Assembly (NCBI GenBank): GCA_945911685.1
Contig: CAMEAW010000057.1
Coordinates: forward strand, 1 to 15,492
Direction: 5' to 3'
Length of the DNA: 15,492 bases
Source: Bordetella parapertussis
Lineage (GTDB): Bacteria; Pseudomonadota; Gammaproteobacteria; Burkholderiales; Burkholderiaceae_B
The notes beneath the pieces were generated by a model. It did no database searches, had not been told where the DNA came from, and was given only the letters and a program-made list of their open reading frames with translations. Position 1 is the first letter of the stretch. Each line of letters starts with the position of its first letter. This document shows, piece by piece, positions 1 through 7,375 of this stretch. The translations under genes and the position numbers were made by a program.

Positions 1-992
1 TCCTCTGGCTTGCCGTACGCAATATCGACTGGCAGGCCCTGATCTCCACAAAAATTGAGATACAACCCCTGTGGTTTGTGCTGGCGCTGGCGCTGCTTGT
101 GTCGGCCAACTTGCTGGCAGTCGTGCGTTGGGGCTGGTTGTTGCGCAGCCTAGGGCTCTATCATCCCGTTTCAACCTACATCACACTTTATTTTGCCGGG
201 GGCCTCATCAACCAGGGCCTACCTAGCACCATTGGCGGCGATAGCTATCGCGCCGTTGAGGCGAGCCGACTCACTCAAAACAACAATGCCACAACGGCGC
301 ACCCTACCCTCACGCAAGAGCTTCATGCGCCCATCGACTTGCAGCATGCGCCACCACGCCTGCGTCTCGGTTTTTTAAGTGTTGCGTTTGACCGTGGCTT
401 AGGGCTGGTTGGCAACAATATTCTTGGGGCATTGGGCTTGCTCTTGAGCGGCACAATGATTGCCCCTTGGGGGCCAACGCTGGGCGCCTGGGTGTTAGGC
501 GCCATGCTTGGCGGGGCCGCTGTGGGATGCCTGTTACTAAAATTGTCGCGCACGCGCGGCCTGATCCGCGCCCTGCTGACTAAACTTGGCATGGCCCAAG
601 CGCTCAAAGGGGTTGACACGGCGTTCGGCTGGCCACAAGTCGCCGTGCAACTCACCATTTCTGTGATGACCCATACCCTTGCGCTGTGCGCCTTTTGGTT
701 ATGTCTGCGTGCCTTTGGCATTTATGCACCGTTCGCTGCGCTGATGGTGGGTCTGCCGGCCTTGGGGCTTTTGATGATGCTACCCATCAGTATTTCAGGG
801 TGGGGATTACGCGAAGCCACACTCTCAGCCGCGCTGGTGCTGTGGGGAGTCGATAGTGGCGTGACCGTGCTGGCCTCGGTGAGCTTTGGCATTGTCACCC
901 TTGTCACCTATCTGCCTGGTGCGTTGTCCTTACTGCGTCGCCGGCGCGCTGACGCGTCAAACCTCCACAAACCGCAGCACGTCATACCGTGA
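1..992 (+). CDS. UPF0104 / lysylphosphatidylglycerol synthase TM-region-like membrane protein, 5' truncated
   Basis: An integral inner-membrane protein of the flippase-like UPF0104 family, related to the membrane half of MprF. The reading frame (first full codon at base 3) is open to the left edge, so the true start lies outside. The GTG at 78 is internal, because family-like sequence (LWLAVRNIDWQAL) precedes it. Probably only 10-20 N-terminal residues are missing. It shows several hydrophobic segments and the family's typical block GLPSTIGGDSYRAVEASRL (about 216-287), followed by a second conserved region FDRGLGL. Between these lies a roughly 30-residue polar Asn/Pro/His-rich insert (273-365) that I do not expect in the family. 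There is no catalytic aminoacyl-transferase domain, so it is not a complete MprF. It sits 52 bases before a GT9 glycosyltransferase and probably shares its operon. A role in lipid or glycan-lipid handling is inferred; the substrate is unknown. Confidence 0.82.
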   Translation, partial: LWLAVRNIDWQALISTKIEIQPLWFVLALALLVSANLLAVVRWGWLLRSLGLYHPVSTYITLYFAGGLINQGLPSTIGGDSYRAVEASRLTQNNNATTAHPTLTQELHAPIDLQHAPPRLRLGFLSVAFDRGLGLVGNNILGALGLLLSGTMIAPWGPTLGAWVLGAMLGGAAVGCLLLKLSRTRGLIRALLTKLGMAQALKGVDTAFGWPQVAVQLTISVMTHTLALCAFWLCLRAFGIYAPFAALMVGLPALGLLMMLPISISGWGLREATLSAALVLWGVDSGVTVLASVSFGIVTLVTYLPGALSLLRRRRADASNLHKPQHVIP

Positions 993-1044
993 CATGCCCA
1001 CACACGAAACTGTTTATGTTTCTCTACGTTAAGAGCCCCCACTG

Positions 1045-2304
1045 ATGAGCCTAAGCGTCGACACCATGCGTACCATCGACCATCGAGTCGGCGTACCGCT
1101 TTGCGCACTCGCAACCCCCTTTGTGATGCTGTTTGATTGGATCAAAACACTGTTCGCCGGGCCCGCTGAAAAACCCCGCAAGCTGTTGTTCATTGAACTT
1201 TCTGAAATGGGCAGTGCGATTTTGGTTGATCCCGCGATGCGCGACGCACAAGCGCGCGGCGCCGAAATATTTTTTCTAATCTTTAAAAGTAACAAAGCAA
1301 GCCTGACCTTGCTGAATACTGTGCCCGCGGCAAACATCTTCACCATTGACGCTTCGTCGTTGGTCAGCCTAGTCACCGATACGGTCAAATTTTTATTTCA
1401 GGCGCGTGCCAAAAAAATCGATACCGTGATTGACCTTGAACTGTTCTCGCGCTTTACAGCCTTGTTAACCGGCTTATGTGGAGCGCGGCGACGCGTGGGT
1501 TATCACATTTTTCATGGCGAAGGACTATGGCGCGGCAACATGCTCACGCACAAAGTGCACTACAACCCCCATATCCATATCGCCAAAAACTTCATGGCGT
1601 TAATTCACGCAGCGTTTTCAACCACGGTCGAGCAACCTTTTAGCAAAATTCATATCACCGATGCTTCGATTAAAATCGCTCAAGCGGTGATCAACCCCAA
1701 CGACAAACACGCAGTACTTGAGCGCATTGAACGCTTGGCACGCGAAGCGCAGCTTACGTTTACGTTGGGCCAACAACCTTTGCTGCTGGTCAACCCCAAC
1801 GCTAGTGAACTCTTGGTGCAACGCCGCTGGGCGCCCGAAAGTTTTTCGGCCTTGATTGTGGCCTTGCAAAAAAAATGGCCCGACTGTTTGATTTTGATTA
1901 CGGGCTCGCCGGCCGAACACGCCTACGTTGAAAACGTTCGACTAGGTGCTAACGTACCGAACGCCTTGAATTTTGCCGGTCAAGTTTCGTTTGCCGAGCT
2001 GCCCGCGCTATACACACTGGCCGATGTGATGGTGACAAACGATTCAGGCCCCGGACATTTTTCTTCGGTCACGGGGTTGCACACTGTGGTGCTGTTCGGA
2101 CCAGAGACCCCAGCCCTTTACGGCTCGCTCGGTAAATCAATACCGATCACCGCACAGCTTGCCTGCTCGCCCTGCGTCAGCGCCGCCAATCATCGTAAAA
2201 CACCTTGCTCAGATAACGCCTGCATGCGTGCGATCAGCGTTGAGCAAGTGCTTGAAAAAATGACTATTCAATTGACTGCGGCCCGCTCGAATGCATCAAG
2301 CTGA
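1045..2304 (+). CDS. Glycosyltransferase family 9 (LPS heptosyltransferase-like)
   Basis: Predicted GT-B fold glycosyltransferase of family GT9, which transfers heptose from ADP-heptose to LPS core or related acceptors at the cytoplasmic face of the inner membrane. The 419-residue protein has an N-terminal Rossmann-like half starting KLLFIELSEMGSAIL (47-60). The C-terminal nucleotide-sugar half contains LVNPNAS (248-254), the FAGQVSFAELPALYTLADV block and the GT9 signature TNDSGPGHFSS (331-341), then VVLFGPETP. A cysteine cluster (C374, C377, C388, C393) matches the Cys-rich stretch common near the C-terminus of WaaF-like enzymes. The first 40 residues extend ahead of the usual GT9 start and include a hydrophobic patch, perhaps for membrane association. 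A weak AAGAG ribosome site lies 9 bases before the ATG. The end overlaps the PAP2 gene by 14 bases. Donor and acceptor cannot be told from sequence. Confidence 0.88.
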   Translation: MSLSVDTMRTIDHRVGVPLCALATPFVMLFDWIKTLFAGPAEKPRKLLFIELSEMGSAILVDPAMRDAQARGAEIFFLIFKSNKASLTLLNTVPAANIFTIDASSLVSLVTDTVKFLFQARAKKIDTVIDLELFSRFTALLTGLCGARRRVGYHIFHGEGLWRGNMLTHKVHYNPHIHIAKNFMALIHAAFSTTVEQPFSKIHITDASIKIAQAVINPNDKHAVLERIERLAREAQLTFTLGQQPLLLVNPNASELLVQRRWAPESFSALIVALQKKWPDCLILITGSPAEHAYVENVRLGANVPNALNFAGQVSFAELPALYTLADVMVTNDSGPGHFSSVTGLHTVVLFGPETPALYGSLGKSIPITAQLACSPCVSAANHRKTPCSDNACMRAISVEQVLEKMTIQLTAARSNASS

Positions 2305-3115
2305 GTCGTCTGTTGCGGCGTCCGCTCCTGCTGCGGCCACGGCTCAGCTGATCAAGCCCGCCTACTGGCTGTGGTGCTTGCTGCCGTTGCTGTGTTGGGC
2401 GGTGATCGAACTCAGCATCGATCGAGTTTCTCTGTTTAGACTGCTCAACACAGCCACGCAACAATTACCGAATTTGTTTTGGGTAGGTTTCAATATGCTG
2501 GGTAACGGGTGGGGTGTCTTTGCCCTGCTCTGCCCGCTATTGCTCTTGGCACCCAGAGCGTTACTGGCAACGCTGTGTGCCGGGGCGCTTGCCGGCGTGC
2601 TCTCGCGCTCACTCAAACTCAGTCTGCAGTTTCCGCGCCCCGCTTCGGTGCTTGACCCCGCCAGCTTTCATATTGTCGGCAATCCACTGACTTCGCTTTC
2701 TATGCCGTCTGGTCATACGCTGACGGCTTTCGCACTAGCCACCGCACTGTATTTCAGCGTGTCGCTGGCAAAGCGCAAATACGCGGCCTGGCTATTTGTA
2801 TTGGCTGGCTTAGCGGGTTTAGCCCGCGTAGCCGTGGGTGCGCACTGGCCTGCCGATATCTTGGCAGGAATGTCGGTCGGGCTTTTCAGCGGCATGCTGG
2901 GAGCAAGTCTGGCGCAACGTCTACCCAATCGTTTGCTGGTACCTCAGGCGTGGCCACTGCGCGTGGCCAGCGTTGGCGCGGCGCTTTGTATTTATATACT
3001 GGTTGTAGATCGCATTGACTTTGATGAAACGCGCCCGTTTCAATACTTGGCCGCAGCGATAGCGACAATTGGTTTAGTTTTGTTTCTGCGACAAACAATT
3101 AAGCCTCAAACATAA
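2291..3115 (+). CDS. PAP2-family membrane phosphatase
   Basis: A multi-pass membrane phosphatase of the type 2 phosphatidic acid phosphatase superfamily, which hydrolyses lipid phosphates or pyrophosphates such as undecaprenyl pyrophosphate, phosphatidylglycerol phosphate or lipid A. All three catalytic motifs are visible in 274 residues. Motif 1 is KLSLQFPRP (K109...R116-P117, the KX6RP pattern). Motif 2 is PSGH (139-142). Motif 3 is ARVAVGAHWPAD (R179, H185, D189), with Ala in place of the usual Ser before Arg. About six hydrophobic segments flank these motifs, with two more near the C-terminus. The ATG lies inside the end of the GT9 gene (14-base overlap in another frame), which suggests coupled translation. 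Context with GT9 and UPF0104 points to glycolipid or lipid-carrier recycling. The precise substrate is not determinable. Confidence 0.9.
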   Translation: MHQAESSVAASAPAAATAQLIKPAYWLWCLLPLLCWAVIELSIDRVSLFRLLNTATQQLPNLFWVGFNMLGNGWGVFALLCPLLLLAPRALLATLCAGALAGVLSRSLKLSLQFPRPASVLDPASFHIVGNPLTSLSMPSGHTLTAFALATALYFSVSLAKRKYAAWLFVLAGLAGLARVAVGAHWPADILAGMSVGLFSGMLGASLAQRLPNRLLVPQAWPLRVASVGAALCIYILVVDRIDFDETRPFQYLAAAIATIGLVLFLRQTIKPQT

Positions 3116-3121
3116 GAGGCT
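3102..3121. terminator. Candidate hairpin between convergent genes
   Basis: A perfect 6-bp stem AGCCTC/GAGGCT with an 8-base loop overlaps the stop codon of the PAP2 gene. Read on the minus strand it is followed by TTAATTGTTTG, moderately T-rich, so it could end minus-strand transcription from the aldolase gene. On the plus strand the following bases (GCGCGCC) are not a U-tract. A second small hairpin, GGCGCA-GAT-TGCGCC at 3165-3179, lies in the same convergent gap and also lacks a T-tract. Confidence 0.3.
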
Positions 3122-3241
3122 GCGCGCCATGATCAGAGCTCGAGAGTCGGACTCGCAGGTCTTAGGCGCAGATTGCGCCAATCCACCTGATTCGAGCACC
3201 GCATCGGTTGAGCCGGCACGCGACTGTATTGCCAGAAGCAT

Positions 3242-3955
3242 TTATTTTTGCCCTGTTTCAGCCTTGTAGCGCGCTAAATTTTCGGCGTTAGGTGGATACA
3301 AACCGGGCAAAGCTTGACCCTTCTGCACTTGCTCCATGATCCAGTTTTCAAGATTTTCTTGGGCTTGGGCGCTTGCCATGACGTCGTCAAGCAACGCAAC
3401 CGGGATCAGTACCGCACCATCATCATCGACCACCACCACGTCACCCGGAAACACCGCCACACCTCCGCAGCCGATCGGTTGCTGCCAGGCAACAAAAGTT
3501 AAACCCGCTACGGAAGGCGGTGCAGCGGCCCCCGAGCACCAAACTGGCAAACCGGTACCGAGCACCCCAGACAAATCACGCACGACGCCATCTGTCACCA
3601 AGCCTGCGACCTTTTTCTTGGCCATGCGGGCGCACAAGATATCGCCAAAAATACCTGCATCGGTTACGCCCATTGAATCGACCACAGCAATGCAGCCCTC
3701 TGGCATATCTTCGATCGCCGCGCGCGTTGAGATCGGTGATGACCAAGACTCTGGGGTCGCAAGATCTTCGCGCGCAGGAACAAAACGCAGCGTGAACGCG
3801 CGCGCGACCAGACGCGGCTGACCCGTACGAATCGGCTTGGTGCCGCGCATCCAAACGTTACGCAAACCCTTTTTTAGCAAAATAGTGGTGAGCGTTGCGG
3901 TCGAGATTTTTGACAAAATTTCGATCACTTTTGGGTCAAGCTGCATGTTGATCAT
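3242..3955 (-). CDS. HMG/CHA aldolase-RraA family protein (probable class II keto-acid lyase)
   Basis: A member of the RraA / 4-hydroxy-4-methyl-2-oxoglutarate aldolase family. These divalent-metal enzymes cleave 4-hydroxy-2-oxo diacids to pyruvate or decarboxylate oxaloacetate. Key residues are visible: G104-D105 (FGDIL) and T121-D122-G123 to R126-D127, giving the family's D-X20-R-D active-site pattern exactly (D105, R126, D127). At 237 residues it is closer to the aldolases than to the roughly 160-residue E. coli RraA RNase E inhibitor, so an aldolase or decarboxylase role is preferred. The ATG at 3955 has AAAGAG about 10 bases upstream; an ATG three codons later is possible but has no ribosome site. 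It lies 50 bases downstream of a DapA-family gene on the same strand, very likely co-transcribed, so the two may act in one pathway. The substrate is unknown. Confidence 0.85.
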   Translation of the reverse strand: MINMQLDPKVIEILSKISTATLTTILLKKGLRNVWMRGTKPIRTGQPRLVARAFTLRFVPAREDLATPESWSSPISTRAAIEDMPEGCIAVVDSMGVTDAGIFGDILCARMAKKKVAGLVTDGVVRDLSGVLGTGLPVWCSGAAAPPSVAGLTFVAWQQPIGCGGVAVFPGDVVVVDDDGAVLIPVALLDDVMASAQAQENLENWIMEQVQKGQALPGLYPPNAENLARYKAETGQK

Positions 3956-4005
3956 GATGAAGTGCTCTTTGAAAGGTGAACCGACTATCCATGAAAGGCA
4001 ATTTA

Positions 4006-4941
4006 CTATTTCAATGCGCTTAGTTTTTTCTCTTGCCGAGCCGTTAAGCGTTTGATGTCAGCGATATCAAGCGCCGAGAGTTTTGGACCGGGCTTGCGAA
4101 TCGCCGCTGAGGCAATCGCACCGCGCTCAGCCAAGATATGCTTGCGCACAGCCAAACCAATCCCGCCCTGCTGTTCGTACTTGGCCAACGGCAAGTAAGC
4201 ATCAAAAATATCAAAGGCGCGCTCAACCTGATCGGCCGCATAAGCAGCGCAAACATCAACCATCATTTCTGGGTACGCAAAGCCTGTCATGGCACCATTG
4301 GCACCACGCACCAACTCTTCAGGCAAGAACAGACCACCGCCATTACCCGTCAAAATCGAAATCTTGCGCAACTCGCCTTTTTGCATGGCCGTACAAATCG
4401 CACTGAGCTTAGCTAAGCCTGGCCAGTCTTCGTGCTTGAGCATCACACAGCGCGGCGAATTTTTTAGGATTTTAAGTACGACGGCCGTTGACATCTGTAC
4501 CGTCGTTGAAACCGGATGATCTTGCAGCACCCAAGGCACGTCAGGGCCCAGCGTCTCGTTGACCATCTCAAAGTAGCTACTGATTTGATCGTCGGTGCGT
4601 ACGGTCGCAGGCGGCGCCACCATCACGCCCGCCGCCCCCATATCCATCACGCTTTTAGTCAGCTCACCCATCGGTGCGAAACCTGGGGCTGAGGCCCCGA
4701 CAACGACCGGCACCTTGCCCTGCACGCGCGCGAGTACCTGACGTACAAACAAGCGTGATTCTTCGGCTGTCAGTTTGGTGGCTTCGCCCATGATGCCCAA
4801 AATCGTCAAGCCAGTTACGCCGCGCTCTAGGCAAAAATCAACCATACGGTCGGTACTCGGTAAGTCGAGCTCGCCGTTGTCTTTAAACGGCGTGACTGTA
4901 ATCAGATAGACCCCTTGGGCCGCTTCATTGAGTGTGTTCAA
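4006..4941 (-). CDS. DapA-family (NAL superfamily) lyase/dehydratase with atypical active site
   Basis: A class I (Schiff-base) TIM-barrel enzyme of the dihydrodipicolinate synthase / N-acetylneuraminate lyase superfamily, 311 residues, a normal length. The Schiff-base lysine is K169 in CVMLKHED. The GxxGE block reads GIMGEATKLT (49-58), so the usual Thr-Thr or Ser-Thr pair is Ile-Met. The usual YNxP motif reads LQDHP (139-143), so the catalytic Tyr is Gln140. This makes it unlikely to be the lysine-pathway DapA. It is more likely a catabolic dehydratase or aldolase acting on a 2-oxo acid, and a related QD-type motif occurs, as I recall, in 2-keto-3-deoxy-arabonate dehydratases. The start is TTG at 4941, supported by a good AAGGAAG ribosome site just upstream (4946-4952). 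It is followed by the aldolase gene after 50 bases and diverges from the Bug gene. Confidence 0.88.
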   Translation of the reverse strand: MNTLNEAAQGVYLITVTPFKDNGELDLPSTDRMVDFCLERGVTGLTILGIMGEATKLTAEESRLFVRQVLARVQGKVPVVVGASAPGFAPMGELTKSVMDMGAAGVMVAPPATVRTDDQISSYFEMVNETLGPDVPWVLQDHPVSTTVQMSTAVVLKILKNSPRCVMLKHEDWPGLAKLSAICTAMQKGELRKISILTGNGGGLFLPEELVRGANGAMTGFAYPEMMVDVCAAYAADQVERAFDIFDAYLPLAKYEQQGGIGLAVRKHILAERGAIASAAIRKPGPKLSALDIADIKRLTARQEKKLSALK

Positions 4942-4980
4942 AATGCTTCCTTATCTTTGGTAGGCTTGGGGGTTACCCGC

Positions 4981-4999
4981 TTGTCACAACCACGTACAA
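4981..4999. promoter_or_regulatory. Candidate LysR-type binding site (TTGT-N11-ACAA) in divergent promoter region
   Basis: The 128-base divergent gap between the DapA-like gene and the Bug gene holds TTGT, 11 bases, then ACAA, the T-N11-A inverted repeat typical of LysR-family regulators. A nested palindrome TTGT-C-ACAA (4981-4989) shares the left arm. TACAAT (4995-5000), a five-of-six match to a sigma70 -10 box reading toward the Bug gene, overlaps the right arm. No regulator gene is in the window, and a short motif like this can arise by chance. Confidence 0.3.
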
Positions 5000-5069
5000 T
5001 CATTAGTCTAAGCCATTGACAACTTGAGTGCTTGCGTTGGGCAAGCTACGGCACGGAGACCACAACAAA

Positions 5070-6050
5070 ATGCACAAAATACTTTCTATTTTTAGCTACT
5101 TCACCGCTTTTTATTTCGGTGTCATGGGTTTTTCAGCCCAAGCACAAGACTATCCACGCCAACCCATCAAAATTGTTGTGCCTTGGGCGCCCGGCGGTAA
5201 CGTTGATATTACCGCCCGCACAATTGCCCCGGCTTTATCCGAGATCTTAGGCCAGCAAGTTGTGGTTGAAAACAAGCCCGGCGCCGGCGGCTTTATTGGC
5301 ACGCTCGGCGTGGTGCGCGCAGCCCCTGATGGCTACACCCTACTGCTTGGTTCAAGTGGCTCGATTTCAGTGGGCCCGGCGCTCGACAAAAACGCACCTT
5401 ACAACCCTACCAAAGATTTAACGGCCATCGGCCCGATTCATGAAGCCCCCATGGTGTTAAGTGTTTCACCTAAGGGCCAGATTAAAAACTTTGCGGATTT
5501 CACCGCCAAGGCTAAGGCTGCCAATTCAGCGGTCTCGATCGGGTCGGCCGGCAACGGCTCAAGCCAGCACCTTGCCCTAGAATTACTCGCGTTAAAGATG
5601 CAACTCAAACTCACCCATATCCCCTACAAGGGCAGTGGGCCAGCGATCAACGATGCGGTCGGCGGTCAGATCGACAGCATTCTTGACCAAGTGGTCGCCT
5701 CGATTGGTCATATCAAAGGTGGCACACTCGTCGCGATCGCGCAAAGCGGCAATACACGCTCAGCACTCTTGCCCGACGTGCCAACGTTTCAAGAACTCGG
5801 TGCGAAAGATGTTGATATTTTGACGTTTACCGGCTTGTTTGGCCCGGTGGGAATGCCTGCCGCAGTTACCGACAAACTCACAGCGGCACTTAAACAAGCG
5901 CTCGCGACAACGGTCGTTAAAGAGCGCTTTAAAAGTTTAGGCGTCGAAATCATGACCCTTGACCGTGCTGCATTTACAGAGCACGTGGCCAAAGATTTTG
6001 CAACGTCGATGGCGATTGGCAAGGCCGCCAACATTGTGATTAACCAGTAA
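5070..6050 (+). CDS. Bug/TctC-family periplasmic solute-binding protein (tripartite tricarboxylate transporter type)
   Basis: A secreted periplasmic receptor of the Bug family, which binds small carboxylates or amides for TctAB-type transporters. I place the start at ATG 5070 rather than the in-frame GTG at 5028. GGAG (5055-5058) precedes 5070 at good spacing, and the resulting 326-residue protein begins with a clean signal peptide (hydrophobic YFTAFYFGVMGFS, cleavage likely at AQA-QD, residues 25-26). Family landmarks are VVPWAPGGNVDITAR (36-50), ENKPGAGGFIG (67-77), AAPDGYTLLLGSSG (84-97) and GSAGNGSSQHLALE (158-171). No TctA or TctB gene is nearby, so the permease, if any, is encoded elsewhere. 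The gene diverges from the DapA-like/aldolase pair, suggesting that the bound ligand could be the substrate of that pathway; this is inference. The fold and family are secure, the ligand unknown. Confidence 0.92.
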   Translation: MHKILSIFSYFTAFYFGVMGFSAQAQDYPRQPIKIVVPWAPGGNVDITARTIAPALSEILGQQVVVENKPGAGGFIGTLGVVRAAPDGYTLLLGSSGSISVGPALDKNAPYNPTKDLTAIGPIHEAPMVLSVSPKGQIKNFADFTAKAKAANSAVSIGSAGNGSSQHLALELLALKMQLKLTHIPYKGSGPAINDAVGGQIDSILDQVVASIGHIKGGTLVAIAQSGNTRSALLPDVPTFQELGAKDVDILTFTGLFGPVGMPAAVTDKLTAALKQALATTVVKERFKSLGVEIMTLDRAAFTEHVAKDFATSMAIGKAANIVINQ

Positions 6051-6194
6051 TACTGCAGTAAGAAGCGATTGCAATCTTTGCTTTGACCGCATGCTGCTCA
6101 GTGGTGCCTTCCGCTTTGGCGATGTGCGTCTAAGTAGTTTCTTCTTTAGCCGCATGCGTCCGAGCGATGTCAGGTCGCAAGCGGCTTGCCTCTG

Positions 6195-7253
6195 TCAGGT
6201 AGCCAGCCGATTCAGCAACGCTTGGCCAGTTTCTTTGGTGCCAAGCTTGCCGCCCATATCGCGCGTGGATTCTTTCGCTGCAATCGCTTGCGTGACCGCT
6301 TGCTCAAGGGCCTGACTCGCTTGCACAAACTCGGGCCGCCCTTCGCGCTGGCCGTACCACGTTAATAGCATCGCAGCAGAACAGACTTGCGAAAATGGAT
6401 TCGCAATATTTTGCCCAGCAATATCAGGCGCCGAACCATGGGCAGCCTGCGCCATCGCGTATTGGGTGCCTGCATTGATCGAAGCTGCCATCCCCAAACT
6501 ACCGGCTAACTCAGCGGTCAGATCAGACAAAATATCACCGAACATGTTGGTCGTGACGATCACATCGTAACGTTCAGGGGCGCGCACCACATGCGCCATC
6601 ATGGCGTCCACAATCACGTCATCCACCCGCACAGAAGGAAACTCTTTCGCGACCGCATGACAGGCATCAATAAACATCCCATCGCCGATGCGCAACACAT
6701 TCGCCTTGTGCACGATGGTCACATGTTTTTTTCGCGTCATCGCCAACTCAAAAGCCGAACGCGCAATACGCTCGCAGCACTGACGCGTAATCCGACGCAG
6801 CGAGACAACGACGTCAGGCGTAATTAACATTTCGCTGCCACCCGACTCGATATTGCGATCAGCGTAAAAGCCTTCGGTGTTTTCGCGTACCACCACCAAG
6901 TCGAGCGGCTTGTATGTGGTGCCGCTGCCCGCATAGGTTTTAGCAGGGCGAATATTGGCAAACAGATCCAAGCCTTTACGAAAAAATTTTGATGGGTTAA
7001 TTTCGCCCTTTGACTCGTCTTTGAAGTCGTAAGTCGACATGGGCCCTAAGATCAAGCCGTCTGCTTTTTTAACCGAATCCATCAAGCCCTCGTGAATCGT
7101 CGTACCGTATTTCTTTAGGCTATCGTGCCCGGCGATATCGTGCTCTAACTTTAGGCCCAATTTAAATTGCTTAGAAACAAGCTCTAACGCATCGACAGCA
7201 ACCGCTACAGTTTCGGCACCAATCCCATCACCAGGCAGCACAATAATTTTCAT
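6195..7253 (-). CDS. Isocitrate/isopropylmalate dehydrogenase family protein (beta-decarboxylating, probably NAD-dependent)
   Basis: An oxidative decarboxylase for a (2R,3S)-3-substituted malate, in the isocitrate / homoisocitrate / isopropylmalate / tartrate dehydrogenase family; 352 residues, full length. Visible features are LPGDGIG (6-12), the arginines of FRKGLDLFANIRP (R92, R102), RENTEGFYADR (123-133, with Tyr130), catalytic lysine K183 in VHKAN, and Mg-binding aspartates including D216 and NMFGDILSD (D240, D244). HGSAPDIAG (272-280) forms part of the cofactor site. RENTEG is the isocitrate/homoisocitrate-like form rather than the LeuB-like loop, so a leucine-biosynthesis role is doubtful. 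It lies after the hydrolase gene on the minus strand and converges with the Bug gene. AAGAGA lies about 10 bases upstream of the ATG. The substrate could be a malate derivative fed by the neighbouring lyases, but this is not shown. Confidence 0.88.
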   Translation of the reverse strand: MKIIVLPGDGIGAETVAVAVDALELVSKQFKLGLKLEHDIAGHDSLKKYGTTIHEGLMDSVKKADGLILGPMSTYDFKDESKGEINPSKFFRKGLDLFANIRPAKTYAGSGTTYKPLDLVVVRENTEGFYADRNIESGGSEMLITPDVVVSLRRITRQCCERIARSAFELAMTRKKHVTIVHKANVLRIGDGMFIDACHAVAKEFPSVRVDDVIVDAMMAHVVRAPERYDVIVTTNMFGDILSDLTAELAGSLGMAASINAGTQYAMAQAAHGSAPDIAGQNIANPFSQVCSAAMLLTWYGQREGRPEFVQASQALEQAVTQAIAAKESTRDMGGKLGTKETGQALLNRLAT

Positions 7254-7329
7254 TTTTTAGGTCTCTTATTTGAATTTTGGATGAATGGATACTACATATC
7301 AGAATGACTGAATAGCTTTGCGGCTCAAA

Positions 7330-7349
7330 CCCTGCCTCTTATCGCAGGG
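7330..7349 (-). terminator. Candidate terminator after the hydrolase gene
   Basis: A perfect 6-bp stem CCCTGC/GCAGGG with an 8-base loop lies 26 bases beyond the hydrolase stop codon. On the minus strand it is followed by TTTGAG, a short U-run only. It separates the hydrolase from the dehydrogenase gene and may partly insulate them. Confidence 0.35.
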
Positions 7350-7375
7350 AGGGCATCAAAGATTTTGTTTCAAGC

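Noticed and set aside
323..721. 132-residue minus-strand ORF opposite the UPF0104 gene
   Set aside because: Its composition (Arg, Ser and Pro) is typical of an antisense shadow, and the opposite frame encodes conserved family blocks.
3336..3821. 161-residue plus-strand ORF opposite the aldolase gene
   Set aside because: It is low in recognisable motifs and fully antisense to a conserved enzyme with its active-site motif intact.
3242..3955. RNase E inhibitor RraA assignment
   Set aside because: At 237 residues it is much longer than E. coli RraA, and it sits next to a lyase gene, so an aldolase-type role fits better.
6195..7253. LeuB (leucine biosynthesis) assignment
   Set aside because: The RENTEG loop is of isocitrate/homoisocitrate type and no leuC or leuD is adjacent.
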